From the NCBI RefSeq assembly GCF_023276375.1, contig NZ_JALLPK010000001.1, forward strand, positions 3,224,001-3,288,000: DNA of 64,000 bases, in the 5' to 3' direction. The stretch is from Halocatena marina. GTDB taxonomy: Archaea > Halobacteriota > Halobacteria > Halobacteriales > Haloarculaceae. The notes beneath the pieces are model-generated. The model saw nothing but the letters and a program-made list of their open reading frames with translations, made no database searches and was not told the DNA's origin. This document shows, in pieces, positions 8,604-16,867 of the stretch (positions are counted from its first letter, which is position 1; each line of letters begins with the position of its first letter). Made by a program: the position numbers and the translations under genes.

Positions 8604-9026
8604 TCACGGAACAACAGTAACGGGCACCGGTGAGCGCCGAACGACGGCTTCGGCGACGCTTCCGAGAAGGAGCCGGGAGACGCCTTTTCGCCCGTGGCTC
8701 CCCATAACGATCTGATCAATGTCGTGTGTCGTGGCGTATTCGACGATCGCCGGAGCCGGCCGACCAGTCTCGACAACTGTCTCGACTTCAAGTCCTGCCG
8801 TCTCAACCTGTTCGCGTGCATTGGAGAGACGGACCTTCACACGTTTTTTCTCTGACTCGTACCACACCTCTGCTGCCCCGGGAGTGCCAGCCCCGGTACT
8901 GAACCCAGACGAGGGATCGATAACCGTCATGAGAGTTACACTCTTCGTGGGGATCGTCTCGGTGGCGTGTGCCAGCGCCCGGTCAGACTGCTCTGACCCA
9001 TCTAGTGGAATGAGAACACTCCCCAT
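8604..9026 (-). CDS. Universal stress protein (UspA family)
   Basis: A 140-residue single Usp domain. The N-terminus VLIPLDGSEQSDRALAHA and the C-terminal nucleotide-binding loop GSHGRKGVSRLLLGSVAE fit the G-2x-G-9x-G-S ATP-binding pattern of the MJ0577-like group, so it probably binds ATP. The end VPVTVVP is typical. It is convergent with the transporter gene, with 8 bases between them. Haloarchaea carry many paralogues with poorly defined roles in stress response. Confidence 0.93.
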   Translation of the reverse strand: MGSVLIPLDGSEQSDRALAHATETIPTKSVTLMTVIDPSSGFSTGAGTPGAAEVWYESEKKRVKVRLSNAREQVETAGLEVETVVETGRPAPAIVEYATTHDIDQIVMGSHGRKGVSRLLLGSVAEAVVRRSPVPVTVVP

Positions 9027-9173
9027 TGTAATAATACATAATATTTATTCATACAAAAAATCATCGGTCGTTAGCATTCACACAGTGTTGATTATCCCGA
9101 AGAGCACCGAACGCGAAACATCGCAGAAAAGAGTGTGACCACCAGTTTTCCCGGGAACGACCCGAAAGCACGT

Positions 9174-9470
9174 TTATCGGCTACGGCTCGGACGTGGTCG
9201 CGTTACTGCGACTTCAACGTCGAGTTCAGTTCCGGGAACGTGGAACGTCTGGCGCCCACTCCGTCGAAATCGGTTTGCGAGGCGAATAAACACGGTGCAA
9301 AGACCGATGACAGCGGCAAGCCCGACAAGTCGGGTTGGATCGTCAAGGGCCCACAAGATGGTCGGAACGGCCACAATCAGACCGAAGGACACGGACAACG
9401 ATCCAGTGTCGAGGGATGCAGGATAGTCGGACGAACTGTTCTGTGCTAAAAGCGGTTGTCGTGGTGTCAT
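9174..9470 (-). CDS. Small membrane protein, haloarchaeal, unknown function
   Basis: A predicted protein of 98 residues (start MTPRQPLLAQ) with two hydrophobic segments (LSVSFGLIVAVPTILWAL and LVGLAAVIGLCTVFIRLA) and a basic C-terminal tail ending RPRPSRSR. A nine-residue longer version starting at 9497 is possible. I do not recognise a family. Codon use and the clean two-helix layout argue for a real gene. It is transcribed toward the UspA gene, 147 bases away. Confidence 0.6.
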   Translation of the reverse strand: MTPRQPLLAQNSSSDYPASLDTGSLSVSFGLIVAVPTILWALDDPTRLVGLAAVIGLCTVFIRLANRFRRSGRQTFHVPGTELDVEVAVTRPRPSRSR

Positions 9471-9497
9471 GATGTACTCCGAGATGGCCACAGTCAC

Positions 9498-9880
9498 CGA
9501 ATTCGAAGCACTGCTCCCGTACAGGAACAGCGACGGTCTGCGACCACTGTCTCACTAACGAATACAACGTCCAGGTACAAAAAGTTTCACTTATCTGATT
9601 GGAAATGAGAAGTGATACCATATACCATGTTAACCTATGAAACGGCACAATTTCACACCGTCACCGGATCTTTCGTGAAGGACCGTGTTCTTCACGGATT
9701 TTATAGACATATATGACAATATTCAGTTAATAGAACTTCCATATTCGATGGTTATTAGATCTATTGATTGAAAATCATCGGGCGTAGTATATTTTCGGAC
9801 GAGTGGTGAAAATAACGCGGTTCTCTAGTGGAAGAGCATCGTCGTGTGGTTCCACTCAGATCGACGTGGATGGCGACCGG
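9498..9880. other. AT-rich gap with one hairpin, no gene seen
   Basis: About 380 bases without a convincing coding region, clearly richer in A/T than the surroundings. It contains a stem-loop with arms CGTGAAG (9674-9680) and CTTCACG (9690-9696), loop of nine, followed by GATTTTATAG. It might be a small RNA, a processed leader or relic sequence; nothing else could be supported. Confidence 0.4.
9672..9698. other. Stem-loop with perfect 7-bp stem
   Basis: Arms 9674-9680 (CGTGAAG) and 9690-9696 (CTTCACG) are exact complements around a nine-base loop, and a U-G and a U-A pair extend the stem by two. A T-rich stretch follows on the plus strand. It does not sit at the end of a plus-strand gene, so a terminator role is not obvious. 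Confidence 0.35.
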
Positions 9881-11002
9881 TCACTGCACTACGCGGGTTG
9901 CCTCGGCCATCCGTTCGAGCGCCTCTTTGATCATCTCTTGATTGGTGGCGTATGAGATGCGCGCGTGGCCACTTCCGCGCTCACCGAACGCCTCACCCGG
10001 GACAACGATGACGTCCCGGTCGATCACTTCCTCAACCCAGCCGTCCGGCACTTTCGGCATCGCGTAGAACGCGCCTTTCGGCGTCGGTGTTTCGAGTCCG
10101 ATATCGTCGAGTCCATCGAGCAAGATATCTCGTCGTTCTTCGAAAGCCTCGACCATCTGATCGACGACGCGCTGCGGTCCGGTGAGAGCCGCCTCACCAG
10201 CATACTGTGCTGGTGCGCTCGCGCACGCCTGCGCGTACTGATGGACGCGCAGCATCCGCTCGATGCGCTCGTGGCTGGCGGTTACCCAGCCAAGACGCCA
10301 GCCAGTCATCGAATAGGTCTTCGAACAGGCGTTCACGAGGACGACACTATCAGTTTCGGCAAACTGCATCGGCGAGTAGTGATCTCCCTCAAACACAATC
10401 TGCTCGTACACTTCATCGGTGAGACAGAGCACATCGTGTGTGTCGGCGATACGCGCAAACTCGCGCATGTCCTCCTTCCGTTGGACTGCTCCCGTCGGAT
10501 TCGCGGGACTGCAGACGACGAACGCAGCGGTGTCCTCAGTGATGGCCTCCTTGACGGCTGCCGGGTCCATCGTCAGATCTTCGCGGAGACCGATTGGCTT
10601 TGGCGTCCCACCCGCGAGGTGCGTCAGTGCTTCATACGAAACGAAGCCTGGATCGGGAAAGATGACCTCCTGTCCGCGCTCGACGTGTGCCTCCAGCGCG
10701 AGGTGCAAGGCTTCACTTCCACCCGCTGTGGCGATGACGTTCGAAGGATCAACAGTGAACCCGTTATCCCGCTCGTGCTTTGTGGCAATGGCCTCTCGTA
10801 GCGCGGGAATCCCCTTATTTGAAGTATAGCCATCCACCTGTCCCGCCTCGATAGCGTCGATGGCAGCTTGGCTCGCGTGTTCCGGTGTCGGGAAATCCGG
10901 TTGACCAATTCCGAGATTGATCGCGTCTTCGCCCGCACTCTCGAACACCTCTCGAATGCCGCTGATCGAAATTTGCTCAACCCGAGATGAGAATCGTGGC
11001 AT
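9881..11002 (-). CDS. Class I/II aminotransferase (aspartate aminotransferase-like)
   Basis: A 373-residue PLP enzyme of fold type I. The N-terminal LGIGQPDFPTP, the mid-protein CSPANPTGAV, the TDEVYEQI segment and the lysine in NACSKTYSMTGWRLGW (the Schiff-base lysine) are all in place, as is the C-terminal arginine in ARISYAT that binds the substrate carboxylate. Full length for the AspC/AlaT-like group common in archaea; the amino acid donor cannot be fixed by sequence alone. It begins 88 bases away from the end of the PHP-domain gene on the same strand and may follow it in a transcript. Confidence 0.93.
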   Translation of the reverse strand: MPRFSSRVEQISISGIREVFESAGEDAINLGIGQPDFPTPEHASQAAIDAIEAGQVDGYTSNKGIPALREAIATKHERDNGFTVDPSNVIATAGGSEALHLALEAHVERGQEVIFPDPGFVSYEALTHLAGGTPKPIGLREDLTMDPAAVKEAITEDTAAFVVCSPANPTGAVQRKEDMREFARIADTHDVLCLTDEVYEQIVFEGDHYSPMQFAETDSVVLVNACSKTYSMTGWRLGWVTASHERIERMLRVHQYAQACASAPAQYAGEAALTGPQRVVDQMVEAFEERRDILLDGLDDIGLETPTPKGAFYAMPKVPDGWVEEVIDRDVIVVPGEAFGERGSGHARISYATNQEMIKEALERMAEATRVVQ

Positions 11003-11090
11003 TACTCGTAGCCAGCGCCGTGTGATAATAATGGTTGATGTGTTGTCGACCGTTCATCAGCCGCGAACTGATGTGTTCTGTCATCGAATC

Positions 11091-11882
11091 TCATGGGTAT
11101 CCGGTCTGGAGATCGATTCGATCGCGGAAGGTGCGGTATTCGTCGCGGTTCAGGCCGACCCGACCGAGCGTTCGGTCGTGAGCGTCGCTCCCGCCGGTAA
11201 TGACGAGATTGTGCTCTTGAATCGCCTGCTCGACCGGGCGCATATCGACCTCGCGGCCGTAGTCGTAGTGATATTCGACACCATCGAGGTCGGCGGTGAG
11301 TGAGAGTGCAGCCGTAGGATTGTCATAGCGCAGCGGATGAGCGAGACTCACCAGCCCGCACGCTCCGTTCAAGAGTTCGAGGCCACGCTCGAACGACGGG
11401 ACACTGCGAGGGACAAAACACGGACAGTCGTTTCCGATGAGAGTATCGAACGCTCCTTGGTAGTCTTCGTCGATCGCGCTCTGCTCGATGGCGCGGGCGA
11501 TGTGTGGGCGACCGATTCCTTTCTGCGGTGTCAGATCGAGCGATACGCCCGTCTGCTCCTCGACGCGCGCGATGATTTTTCCAGCCCGCTCGATGCGGTC
11601 GGCTTGAAGCCGATCGAGTTCAGCCCGGAGGGCGTCGGTTGGTGTCACACCGTACCCGAGTAAATCGAACCGCTCTCCGTTCTCTTCGACTCGGAGCTCG
11701 ATTCCGTGAACGATAGTTACTCCCTCGACGTGGGTGATCGGCACCGACTGATCTCCGAGTCGGTCGTGATCGGTGATCGCCACGACACGCACGCCAGCGG
11801 CCGCCGCTGCACCCGGGACTTCTGACGGCTCCAGCTCTCCATCGGAATTCGTCGTATGAACGTGCAAATCTGCGATAACCAT
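11091..11882 (-). CDS. PHP-domain metal-dependent phosphoesterase
   Basis: A 263-residue PHP-domain protein. The metal-binding motifs are visible in order: DLHVHTTNSDG at the N-terminus, ITDHD, HGIEL, LAHPLR and GSDAHD near the C-terminus. Stand-alone PHP proteins of this size (COG0613) hydrolyse phosphoesters, for example RNA/DNA 5' ends or 3',5'-nucleotide bisphosphates; the substrate is not known here. The ATG is followed by a typical MVIADLHVHT start. Confidence 0.92.
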   Translation of the reverse strand: MVIADLHVHTTNSDGELEPSEVPGAAAAAGVRVVAITDHDRLGDQSVPITHVEGVTIVHGIELRVEENGERFDLLGYGVTPTDALRAELDRLQADRIERAGKIIARVEEQTGVSLDLTPQKGIGRPHIARAIEQSAIDEDYQGAFDTLIGNDCPCFVPRSVPSFERGLELLNGACGLVSLAHPLRYDNPTAALSLTADLDGVEYHYDYGREVDMRPVEQAIQEHNLVITGGSDAHDRTLGRVGLNRDEYRTFRDRIDLQTGYP

Positions 11883-11970
11883 GGCAGGGATACGTGGTCG
11901 AACTCAATATCATATGTCCTTAATAGTCGTTAATTATCGTTAATCACAACCCACGAATTCATACTGAACT

Positions 11971-11976
11971 TTTATG
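11971..11976 (+). promoter_or_regulatory. TATA-like box for the DUF5789 gene
   Basis: TTTATG centred 27 bases before ATG 12001, the spacing expected for a leaderless haloarchaeal transcript. The surrounding sequence is A/T-rich. This spacing is the main reason for choosing ATG 12001. Confidence 0.45.
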
Positions 11977-12000
11977 AAGGTTAAGCGGCTTAGATCAATC

Positions 12001-12288
12001 ATGCGGATGTTCACCGAAGCAAACAAGCAGTTCGAAACTCACAGCTACCCAGCGACGACGCGCGAGCTCATCGCTGAGTACGGCCATCTCAAACTCTCGT
12101 TGCCAAATGGAACGGAGACGGTGGGTGCCGCCCTCTCACGACTCCACAACGAAACGTACGACGACGCAGAAGCAGCACAGCTGGCAATGTACGGAGCAGT
12201 CAGCGATAAGGCCATTGGGCGAAAGTACTACTCCGACCGCGATCCGTTTGGACCCGGCGAGAACGGTCCCGACCCACTCTCCTTCTAA
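12001..12288 (+). CDS. DUF5789-like small protein
   Basis: A 95-residue acidic protein of a haloarchaeal family that I recall as DUF5789. It has the conserved core YPATTRELIAEYGHLKLSLPNGTETVGAALSR, split here as an N-terminal helix pair followed by the LPNGTET motif, and a C-terminal part with IGRKYYSDRDP. An in-frame ATG at 11974 would overlap the likely TATA box, so ATG 12001 is preferred. Function unknown; no enzyme motif is visible. It is divergent from the PHP gene. Confidence 0.8.
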   Translation: MRMFTEANKQFETHSYPATTRELIAEYGHLKLSLPNGTETVGAALSRLHNETYDDAEAAQLAMYGAVSDKAIGRKYYSDRDPFGPGENGPDPLSF

Positions 12289-12317
12289 CTCGTTTCTTTT
12301 CGGTTCGGTTCGAACGT

Positions 12318-12707
12318 CTATGAAGGACGCACGAGCCGAGCACGGCGGCCAATGCGTCGTCCGACGACTGAACCGAGAAATCCGAACACAGCGAAGACGG
12401 GAAGAGCAAATACGGCGGCATAGTATCCATACGATCCGAAGACGAAGAGGACGTTAGCGAGTGGTAGCGACCCATTGAACGTGAGAGCCAGATACCCCAA
12501 CCCACCAAGATAAAGCAAGACGGCGGTCAGTCCACCGGCAATGAGTCCCTCTGCTGGCGTTTCATCGAGATCACTCGTTGCGAGGAGACCAACGACGATC
12601 CCGGAAACGATGCTTGCGAGACCGATGCCGACGATATCGATTGCCGCTGTAGCTGCACCGAGAATTGCCCCTCCGAAAGAACCAATCACGATCCGCTGAC
12701 GATTCAT
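12318..12707 (-). CDS. Small multi-pass membrane protein (DUF5518-like)
   Basis: A 129-residue protein with four hydrophobic segments and glycine-rich helices (GGAILGAATAA, IVSGIVVGLLA), then a short charged loop (SDLDETPAEG) and two more helices, ending in an arginine-rich tail. The layout resembles the haloarchaeal DUF5518 membrane proteins; function unknown. ATG 12707 (MNRQRIVIG) gives the natural start; the frame is open farther upstream, but that part overlaps the methyltransferase gene. Confidence 0.72.
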   Translation of the reverse strand: MNRQRIVIGSFGGAILGAATAAIDIVGIGLASIVSGIVVGLLATSDLDETPAEGLIAGGLTAVLLYLGGLGYLALTFNGSLPLANVLFVFGSYGYYAAVFALPVFAVFGFLGSVVGRRIGRRARLVRPS

Positions 12708-12751
12708 ACACTCGTTTCTTCCCGGGTCAAAATAACTATTAGCCCGTTTGG

Positions 12752-13432
12752 TCAGTACACATCCGATCGTCCACTCAAGAGTCCGATAAATCCCAGTCCA
12801 AACGTCTCGTAGCGTCGGTTCGTCGTGTGAGAAGCGAGCGCGTCTCGTGACGCTCTGATGGATGCATCGAGTCGCTGTCGGTCGTTGGTTGGGGTGAGTA
12901 ATCGACCAACGGTTTCTCCAAGAGAGTCGGTCGGTACACCAGCAGTCACGCACGCGCCAAACAGCGGATTAATCAGTCGGCCAATCGGGTGATGGCTCGA
13001 AGCGCCATCGAGCAGCGCGATACGACCATCAGTCAGTTGACACCACAGTTCGACCGCACCAGCGGGATCAGGAAGGAGTCCGACGACGAACGTCCCAAGA
13101 ACAGCGTCGGCTCGGGAGACAGGTGGTCGACTCGCATCACCACAAACGAGTGAGACGTTCCGCCAGCCCGCGCGTTCGATACGGATTCGTGCCTGTTCAA
13201 GCAACGCTGGTGTCAGGTCGATACCCACAACGTGACCGGTTCGACCGACCTGGTCACGAAGGTACGGAATGTTCGCACCAGTTCCACACCCCATATCGAC
13301 AACCGTATCTCCGCGCGAAAGGTCAAGCGATTGGACAGCATCAGCGCGCCACTCACCAACCCGTGGAAGCGTAGCGATGGTATCGTACACCCTCGCCCAG
13401 CGACCGTAGAAATCAGCGATAGACACTGTCAT
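12752..13432 (-). CDS. Class I SAM-dependent methyltransferase
   Basis: A 226-residue methyltransferase. Motif I is VVDMGCGTGANIPYL, followed by the acidic residue of motif II in VVGIDLTPALLEQA and motif III-like VCGDASRPP. The start SIADFYGRWARVYD is typical of UbiE/phosphatidylethanolamine-type methyltransferases in haloarchaea. Substrate unknown; membrane lipids or quinones are possible. It ends 45 bases before the downstream membrane-protein gene, so the two are probably cotranscribed. Confidence 0.88.
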   Translation of the reverse strand: MTVSIADFYGRWARVYDTIATLPRVGEWRADAVQSLDLSRGDTVVDMGCGTGANIPYLRDQVGRTGHVVGIDLTPALLEQARIRIERAGWRNVSLVCGDASRPPVSRADAVLGTFVVGLLPDPAGAVELWCQLTDGRIALLDGASSHHPIGRLINPLFGACVTAGVPTDSLGETVGRLLTPTNDRQRLDASIRASRDALASHTTNRRYETFGLGFIGLLSGRSDVY

Positions 13433-13452
13433 TCTGGTTTTGTATTCATGCC

Positions 13453-14358
13453 TTACGCGGATTCGAGTTCCGTGAGATCTCGGGCGATCGCCGCTGTGCT
13501 CGCAGCATCCTCACCGAGGATGTAGATTGCCGGTTCGATGCCAAAGCCTCCCGTCTGATAGAGCACATCGACCGAGTCGTCGGCCACCTCATCGATAGCA
13601 ACACTGAGTTCACCCTCGGGATCGAAGGCAGCAGTCTGCAAGCCCATTGTTTCGAGATGATCGACGGTTTCTGTGGAATACCGGACGTTCAGCGTAGCCC
13701 GCGCCTGGTTACCGGTTTCGCGGACTGCGAGCAGAACGCTTGCAACGTGACCACTCGCACCGAACTCCGGTTCGGTCGGAATCGTCGCCCGGCCTTTGAC
13801 ATCGAGAATACGACCCGGGACGGCCACCACGTCGTCGATACTCGTCGCGTGTGGAAGACATTCGACGAGATTCGAGCCAACCGCAGGGATGAGTGCGGCG
13901 AACCCACTTGCATTTTCGAGGATTCGCAAACCGCGTCGGACAGAGCCGAGTATTCGTTCCGTGGTTCGGAGTGAGCTATCGTCGTCGTGAATAGCAAAAT
14001 CACCCTCGTAGGACGCCAGCTCGGGCATCGATCTCTCGTGCAAGGCAGCGAGGAGATCACCACGTTCGAGCCGTCGGATGAGGATTTCCGTCTCGGCAAG
14101 TGCCTGCACCTGACTCATTTCGCCCGCAGCGAGCCCACCACCGAGACGCGCGACGAGATCGAGAACGCGCTGATCGGCCAGTATCTCATCGCATCGTTCG
14201 ATCTCTCCGTGCGAATATTTCGACACCGCTGATTGGCTGATGCCGAGTAAATCTGCAACCTCACTTTGTGTGAGATCGCGCCCGCGCAGCTCCTCTGCCA
14301 ACATCGAACGGAACGTCGGCAGGAACTCGTCGACAACGACTTCTTCAATGAATCGCAT
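13453..14358 (-). CDS. thiR: ThiR-like regulator: HTH plus ThiN domain
   Basis: A 301-residue two-domain protein. Residues about 15-60 form an XRE-type helix-turn-helix (LTQSEVADLLGISQSAVSKY). Residues about 130-300 form a ThiN (thiamine-phosphate synthase-like) domain, recognised from FAALIPAVGSNLVECLP, VVAVPGRI, EFGASGHVAS and ARATLNVRYS. In archaea this fusion is known as ThiR, a repressor of thiamine biosynthesis genes that senses thiamine phosphates; the enzyme domain has become a sensor. No thiamine gene lies beside it here, so it would act on distant promoters. Assignment rests on domain order; the ligand is inferred. Confidence 0.85.
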   Translation of the reverse strand: MRFIEEVVVDEFLPTFRSMLAEELRGRDLTQSEVADLLGISQSAVSKYSHGEIERCDEILADQRVLDLVARLGGGLAAGEMSQVQALAETEILIRRLERGDLLAALHERSMPELASYEGDFAIHDDDSSLRTTERILGSVRRGLRILENASGFAALIPAVGSNLVECLPHATSIDDVVAVPGRILDVKGRATIPTEPEFGASGHVASVLLAVRETGNQARATLNVRYSTETVDHLETMGLQTAAFDPEGELSVAIDEVADDSVDVLYQTGGFGIEPAIYILGEDAASTAAIARDLTELESA

Positions 14359-14419
14359 CGTCGTAACACCCCCTTTCCTTCGCCTCGAGAGTAAGCGGTA
14401 CCGAACAGACGCATGTCAT

Positions 14420-15007
14420 TTATTGATCACCTCCGAACTCACGATCACCCTGTATTCGTGAGGCCTGTGGTCCACCTTGATCTTGGTACTTCGACCCTCG
14501 ATCGCTCCCGTATGGGCGCTCAGAGGGCGACCGTAGTTCGGTGAACGTCAGTTGTGAGATTCGCATTCCGGGCGTCAGTGCGACCGGCGCTGTCCCGAGA
14601 TTCGACAGTTCGAGCGTAATTGTCCCACGGAAACCAGGATCCGCCAGTCCGGCGGTAGCATGCACGACCACAGCGAGCCGCCCGAGCGAGGAGCGTCCTT
14701 CGACGTGCGCGATCAGATCGGGAGGAATTTCGACGCGTTCGTGCGTCGTTCCGAGGACAAAATCGCCAGGATGAAGAATAAATTCTCCACCTTCTTCGAC
14801 AACCGTTTCGTCGACGTACTCTTCGACCTCTCGTTCGCTGTTCGGATGGATACACGGGATGTTCGTCCGCTGAAATTCGAGAAACTCCCGCCCGAGTCTG
14901 AGATCAACACTCGCTGGCTGGATTTGAAGATCCAGATCGTCAAGCGGCTCGACGACCAGATCACCCGCTTCGAGCCGGCGGAGAATATCCACGTCTGAGA
15001 GTATCAT
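14420..15007 (-). CDS. dcd: dCTP deaminase
   Basis: A 195-residue trimeric nucleotide deaminase that turns dCTP into dUTP. The conserved blocks are visible: [33 protein letters not shown] (the Ser-Ser-x-x-R region at the triphosphate site), [11 protein letters not shown] with its catalytic glutamate region (ITLELSNLG), and [10 protein letters not shown]. The C-terminal [14 protein letters not shown] is the flexible lid. ATG 15007 (MILSDVDIL) is the usual start. It is head-to-head with pth2, 99 bases apart. Confidence 0.95.
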   Translation of the reverse strand: MILSDVDILRRLEAGDLVVEPLDDLDLQIQPASVDLRLGREFLEFQRTNIPCIHPNSEREVEEYVDETVVEEGGEFILHPGDFVLGTTHERVEIPPDLIAHVEGRSSLGRLAVVVHATAGLADPGFRGTITLELSNLGTAPVALTPGMRISQLTFTELRSPSERPYGSDRGSKYQDQGGPQASRIQGDREFGGDQ

Positions 15008-15106
15008 ATCCATACAGCGGCCCCCCATGGGGTAAAAGTGCTCGAACCATTCCCAAAATCCGTTTCGTGTCGCCAGCGCTTTCATCCCGTCGGTCGAGCG
15101 TTCTGT

Positions 15107-15445
15107 ATGAAACAGGCCATTGTCGCCCGAACTGATCTCGGTATGGGACGCGGAAAGTTGGCTGCGCAAGTCGCTCACGCCTCGCTCACAGCCTACGAAG
15201 ATGCGTCGTCCGATGCGCGGATGGAGTGGAAATCAGGGGGGCAAAAGAAGATCGTCCTGAAGGTCGCCAGTAAAGACGATCTGCTCGATCTCGCAGAGCA
15301 AGCCAGACGGGAGGGCCTCCCATACGCTGTCATTCGGGACGCTGGCCACACACAGCTTGATCCTGGCACCGTCACCACGCTCGCTGTTGGACCAGCTCAA
15401 GAGGCGCAGGTTGATGCTGTGACTGGTGACTTATCTCTATACTAA
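15107..15445 (+). CDS. pth2: Peptidyl-tRNA hydrolase, archaeal type (Pth2)
   Basis: A 112-residue Pth2 enzyme that releases peptides from peptidyl-tRNA. Diagnostic residues are the N-terminal [20 protein letters not shown] (with the catalytic lysine) and the C-terminal [19 protein letters not shown]. Length and start ([10 protein letters not shown]) match the family. It is divergent from dcd and probably has its own short promoter in the 99-base gap. Confidence 0.96.
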   Translation: MKQAIVARTDLGMGRGKLAAQVAHASLTAYEDASSDARMEWKSGGQKKIVLKVASKDDLLDLAEQARREGLPYAVIRDAGHTQLDPGTVTTLAVGPAQEAQVDAVTGDLSLY

Positions 15446-15580
15446 ACCAAGGACAAGGAAGTGTTCGACCGCGGTAGACGTCGTTTCGTCGCACATCGCG
15501 TTTCAACAACGACGGGACGGACCGGTCCGTTGTTCACAACCACACGAGAAGATACCGGAGAAAGATGAGAAGATGTCTTC

Positions 15581-16531
15581 CTAATTACTCTTCACGGTTG
15601 CTGTATCGGAGACATGTTGTCCATTGTTGGTGTAGGCTGCGTCGCCAGAGTTGAACGTGCCGTCATCATTCGTATCGTAGTGAAGCAGCGCCACGAGTGT
15701 TGGATTGCCCTGTATCCCTTGTGGAACAGTGACTTTAACGTCGTTAGCGACGCCAGAGCCGATACGCTCAGAGGAGCTAACGAAGTTGCCGTCCCGCGTA
15801 TAGAGGACAACGAAGCCGCCTTCGGGCAGTGAAGCCTTATCGACCGTGACGGTCTTTCCGTCGGACGAGGTCTGATTCGTGAACGTGATGCTCGGTGTCG
15901 TTGGTTGTTCGTTGTTACACGGAGCCTCAGCACTCTTGTACGTGACGCCACTGTGCGTTCCGTTGTTGATTCCAGGGAATCCTATCGTGAGCGCGGTTCC
16001 ATTCGAACCACCAGAACCAGACGTAGAGATGTAGACATCGACTGAACCGCCACTCGGAACGGTCACCTCATGGTTGTTTCCAGATCCAGCGGCCGAGGAG
16101 TACACGATAGTGGCTGGCTTCCCGTTTTGGTTGCGCAGCTGGTACTCTGCCTGATTCTTCTCGAAGTTGGTACACAGCGGCTTGACAGACACTTTACTCG
16201 GATCCACGCCTTTGTTGTCCGTCGGCGTCGATTGCGTTGTTGTCTGTGTTGGTGTAGCAGTCGGCGTCGGTGTTGGTGTTGCTGTTGGTGTTGCTGTTGA
16301 TGTTGGAGTACCTGTCGGTGTTGGTTCTGCCGTGATTGGTGTTTGTGGTTGCGTGTCCGTGGTCGTATTCGGCGTGGGCGTGATCGTCGAAGGTGTGGGA
16401 GTGTCAGTTCCGACTCCCGATGGCGGCTGAGCGACACTCATCGCCAGCACGACAGCACCAGCAATGATGACGATCGCGAGCACGCCAGCCGCGATACCTG
16501 CGATGTGTGTTTCGGTTAGATCGTATCTCAT
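15581..16531 (-). CDS. Secreted/anchored surface protein with Thr-Pro linker and DUF7282-like domain
   Basis: A 316-residue protein with a short charged N-terminus, a strong hydrophobic segment (residues about 10-32) that anchors it in the membrane, a Thr/Pro-rich linker (about 38-115, many TPTPT units, likely O-glycosylated), a middle domain with a Cys pair (PLCTNF and APCNNEQ) and a C-terminal beta domain. The C-terminal domain (SLPEGGFVVLYTRDG, LLHYDTNDDGTFNSGDAAY) looks like the haloarchaeal surface domain I recall as DUF7282. Function unknown. The linker is built of a repeated DNA unit, which may make its length variable. Confidence 0.75.
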   Translation of the reverse strand: MRYDLTETHIAGIAAGVLAIVIIAGAVVLAMSVAQPPSGVGTDTPTPSTITPTPNTTTDTQPQTPITAEPTPTGTPTSTATPTATPTPTPTATPTQTTTQSTPTDNKGVDPSKVSVKPLCTNFEKNQAEYQLRNQNGKPATIVYSSAAGSGNNHEVTVPSGGSVDVYISTSGSGGSNGTALTIGFPGINNGTHSGVTYKSAEAPCNNEQPTTPSITFTNQTSSDGKTVTVDKASLPEGGFVVLYTRDGNFVSSSERIGSGVANDVKVTVPQGIQGNPTLVALLHYDTNDDGTFNSGDAAYTNNGQHVSDTATVKSN

Positions 16532-16867
16532 TTCCAGCCAATGTAGTGTAGATATGTCCCGGAGAAGGACGCATTTACTCGTCGTCAGCCCCGGATACGT
16601 GGCCTACTTTTGTCCCGGAGCATTATTATTCACCCGATAACCTTGCCGGTGGGGAAGATCATCAGGATCAATTGTGAAGAATAGCCGGGCGACCACCACA
16701 GGTATTGAAAGTACCCCACCATGAAAACACAGCCGAGACTATTGTTTCGACATCTGCAAAGCGTCATCTCACACTGCTGTGAGTTGCCAGCCAGAATCGA
16801 ATCACCAAGAACTGATTACGGGGCGTGTCTGAGGAGAAACCATGCACACAAGCGACGGGGGAGTGTG
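16532..16867. other. Gap of 336 bases between surface protein and truD
   Basis: No gene seen. The 10-base sequence TGTCCCGGAG occurs twice in direct orientation (16555-16564 and 16611-16620) upstream of the surface-protein gene, and may be a regulator site for it. The stretch before truD (16740-16864) has no in-frame conserved protein, so truD is taken to begin at 16868. Confidence 0.4.

Noticed and set aside
9965..10801. Plus-strand open frame opposite the aminotransferase
   Set aside because: No family resemblance; the opposite frame has the complete PLP enzyme.
16240..16420. Repetitive GGTGTTGGTGTTGC units considered as CRISPR or other array
   Set aside because: The units are contiguous without unique spacers and encode a Thr-Pro linker in frame.
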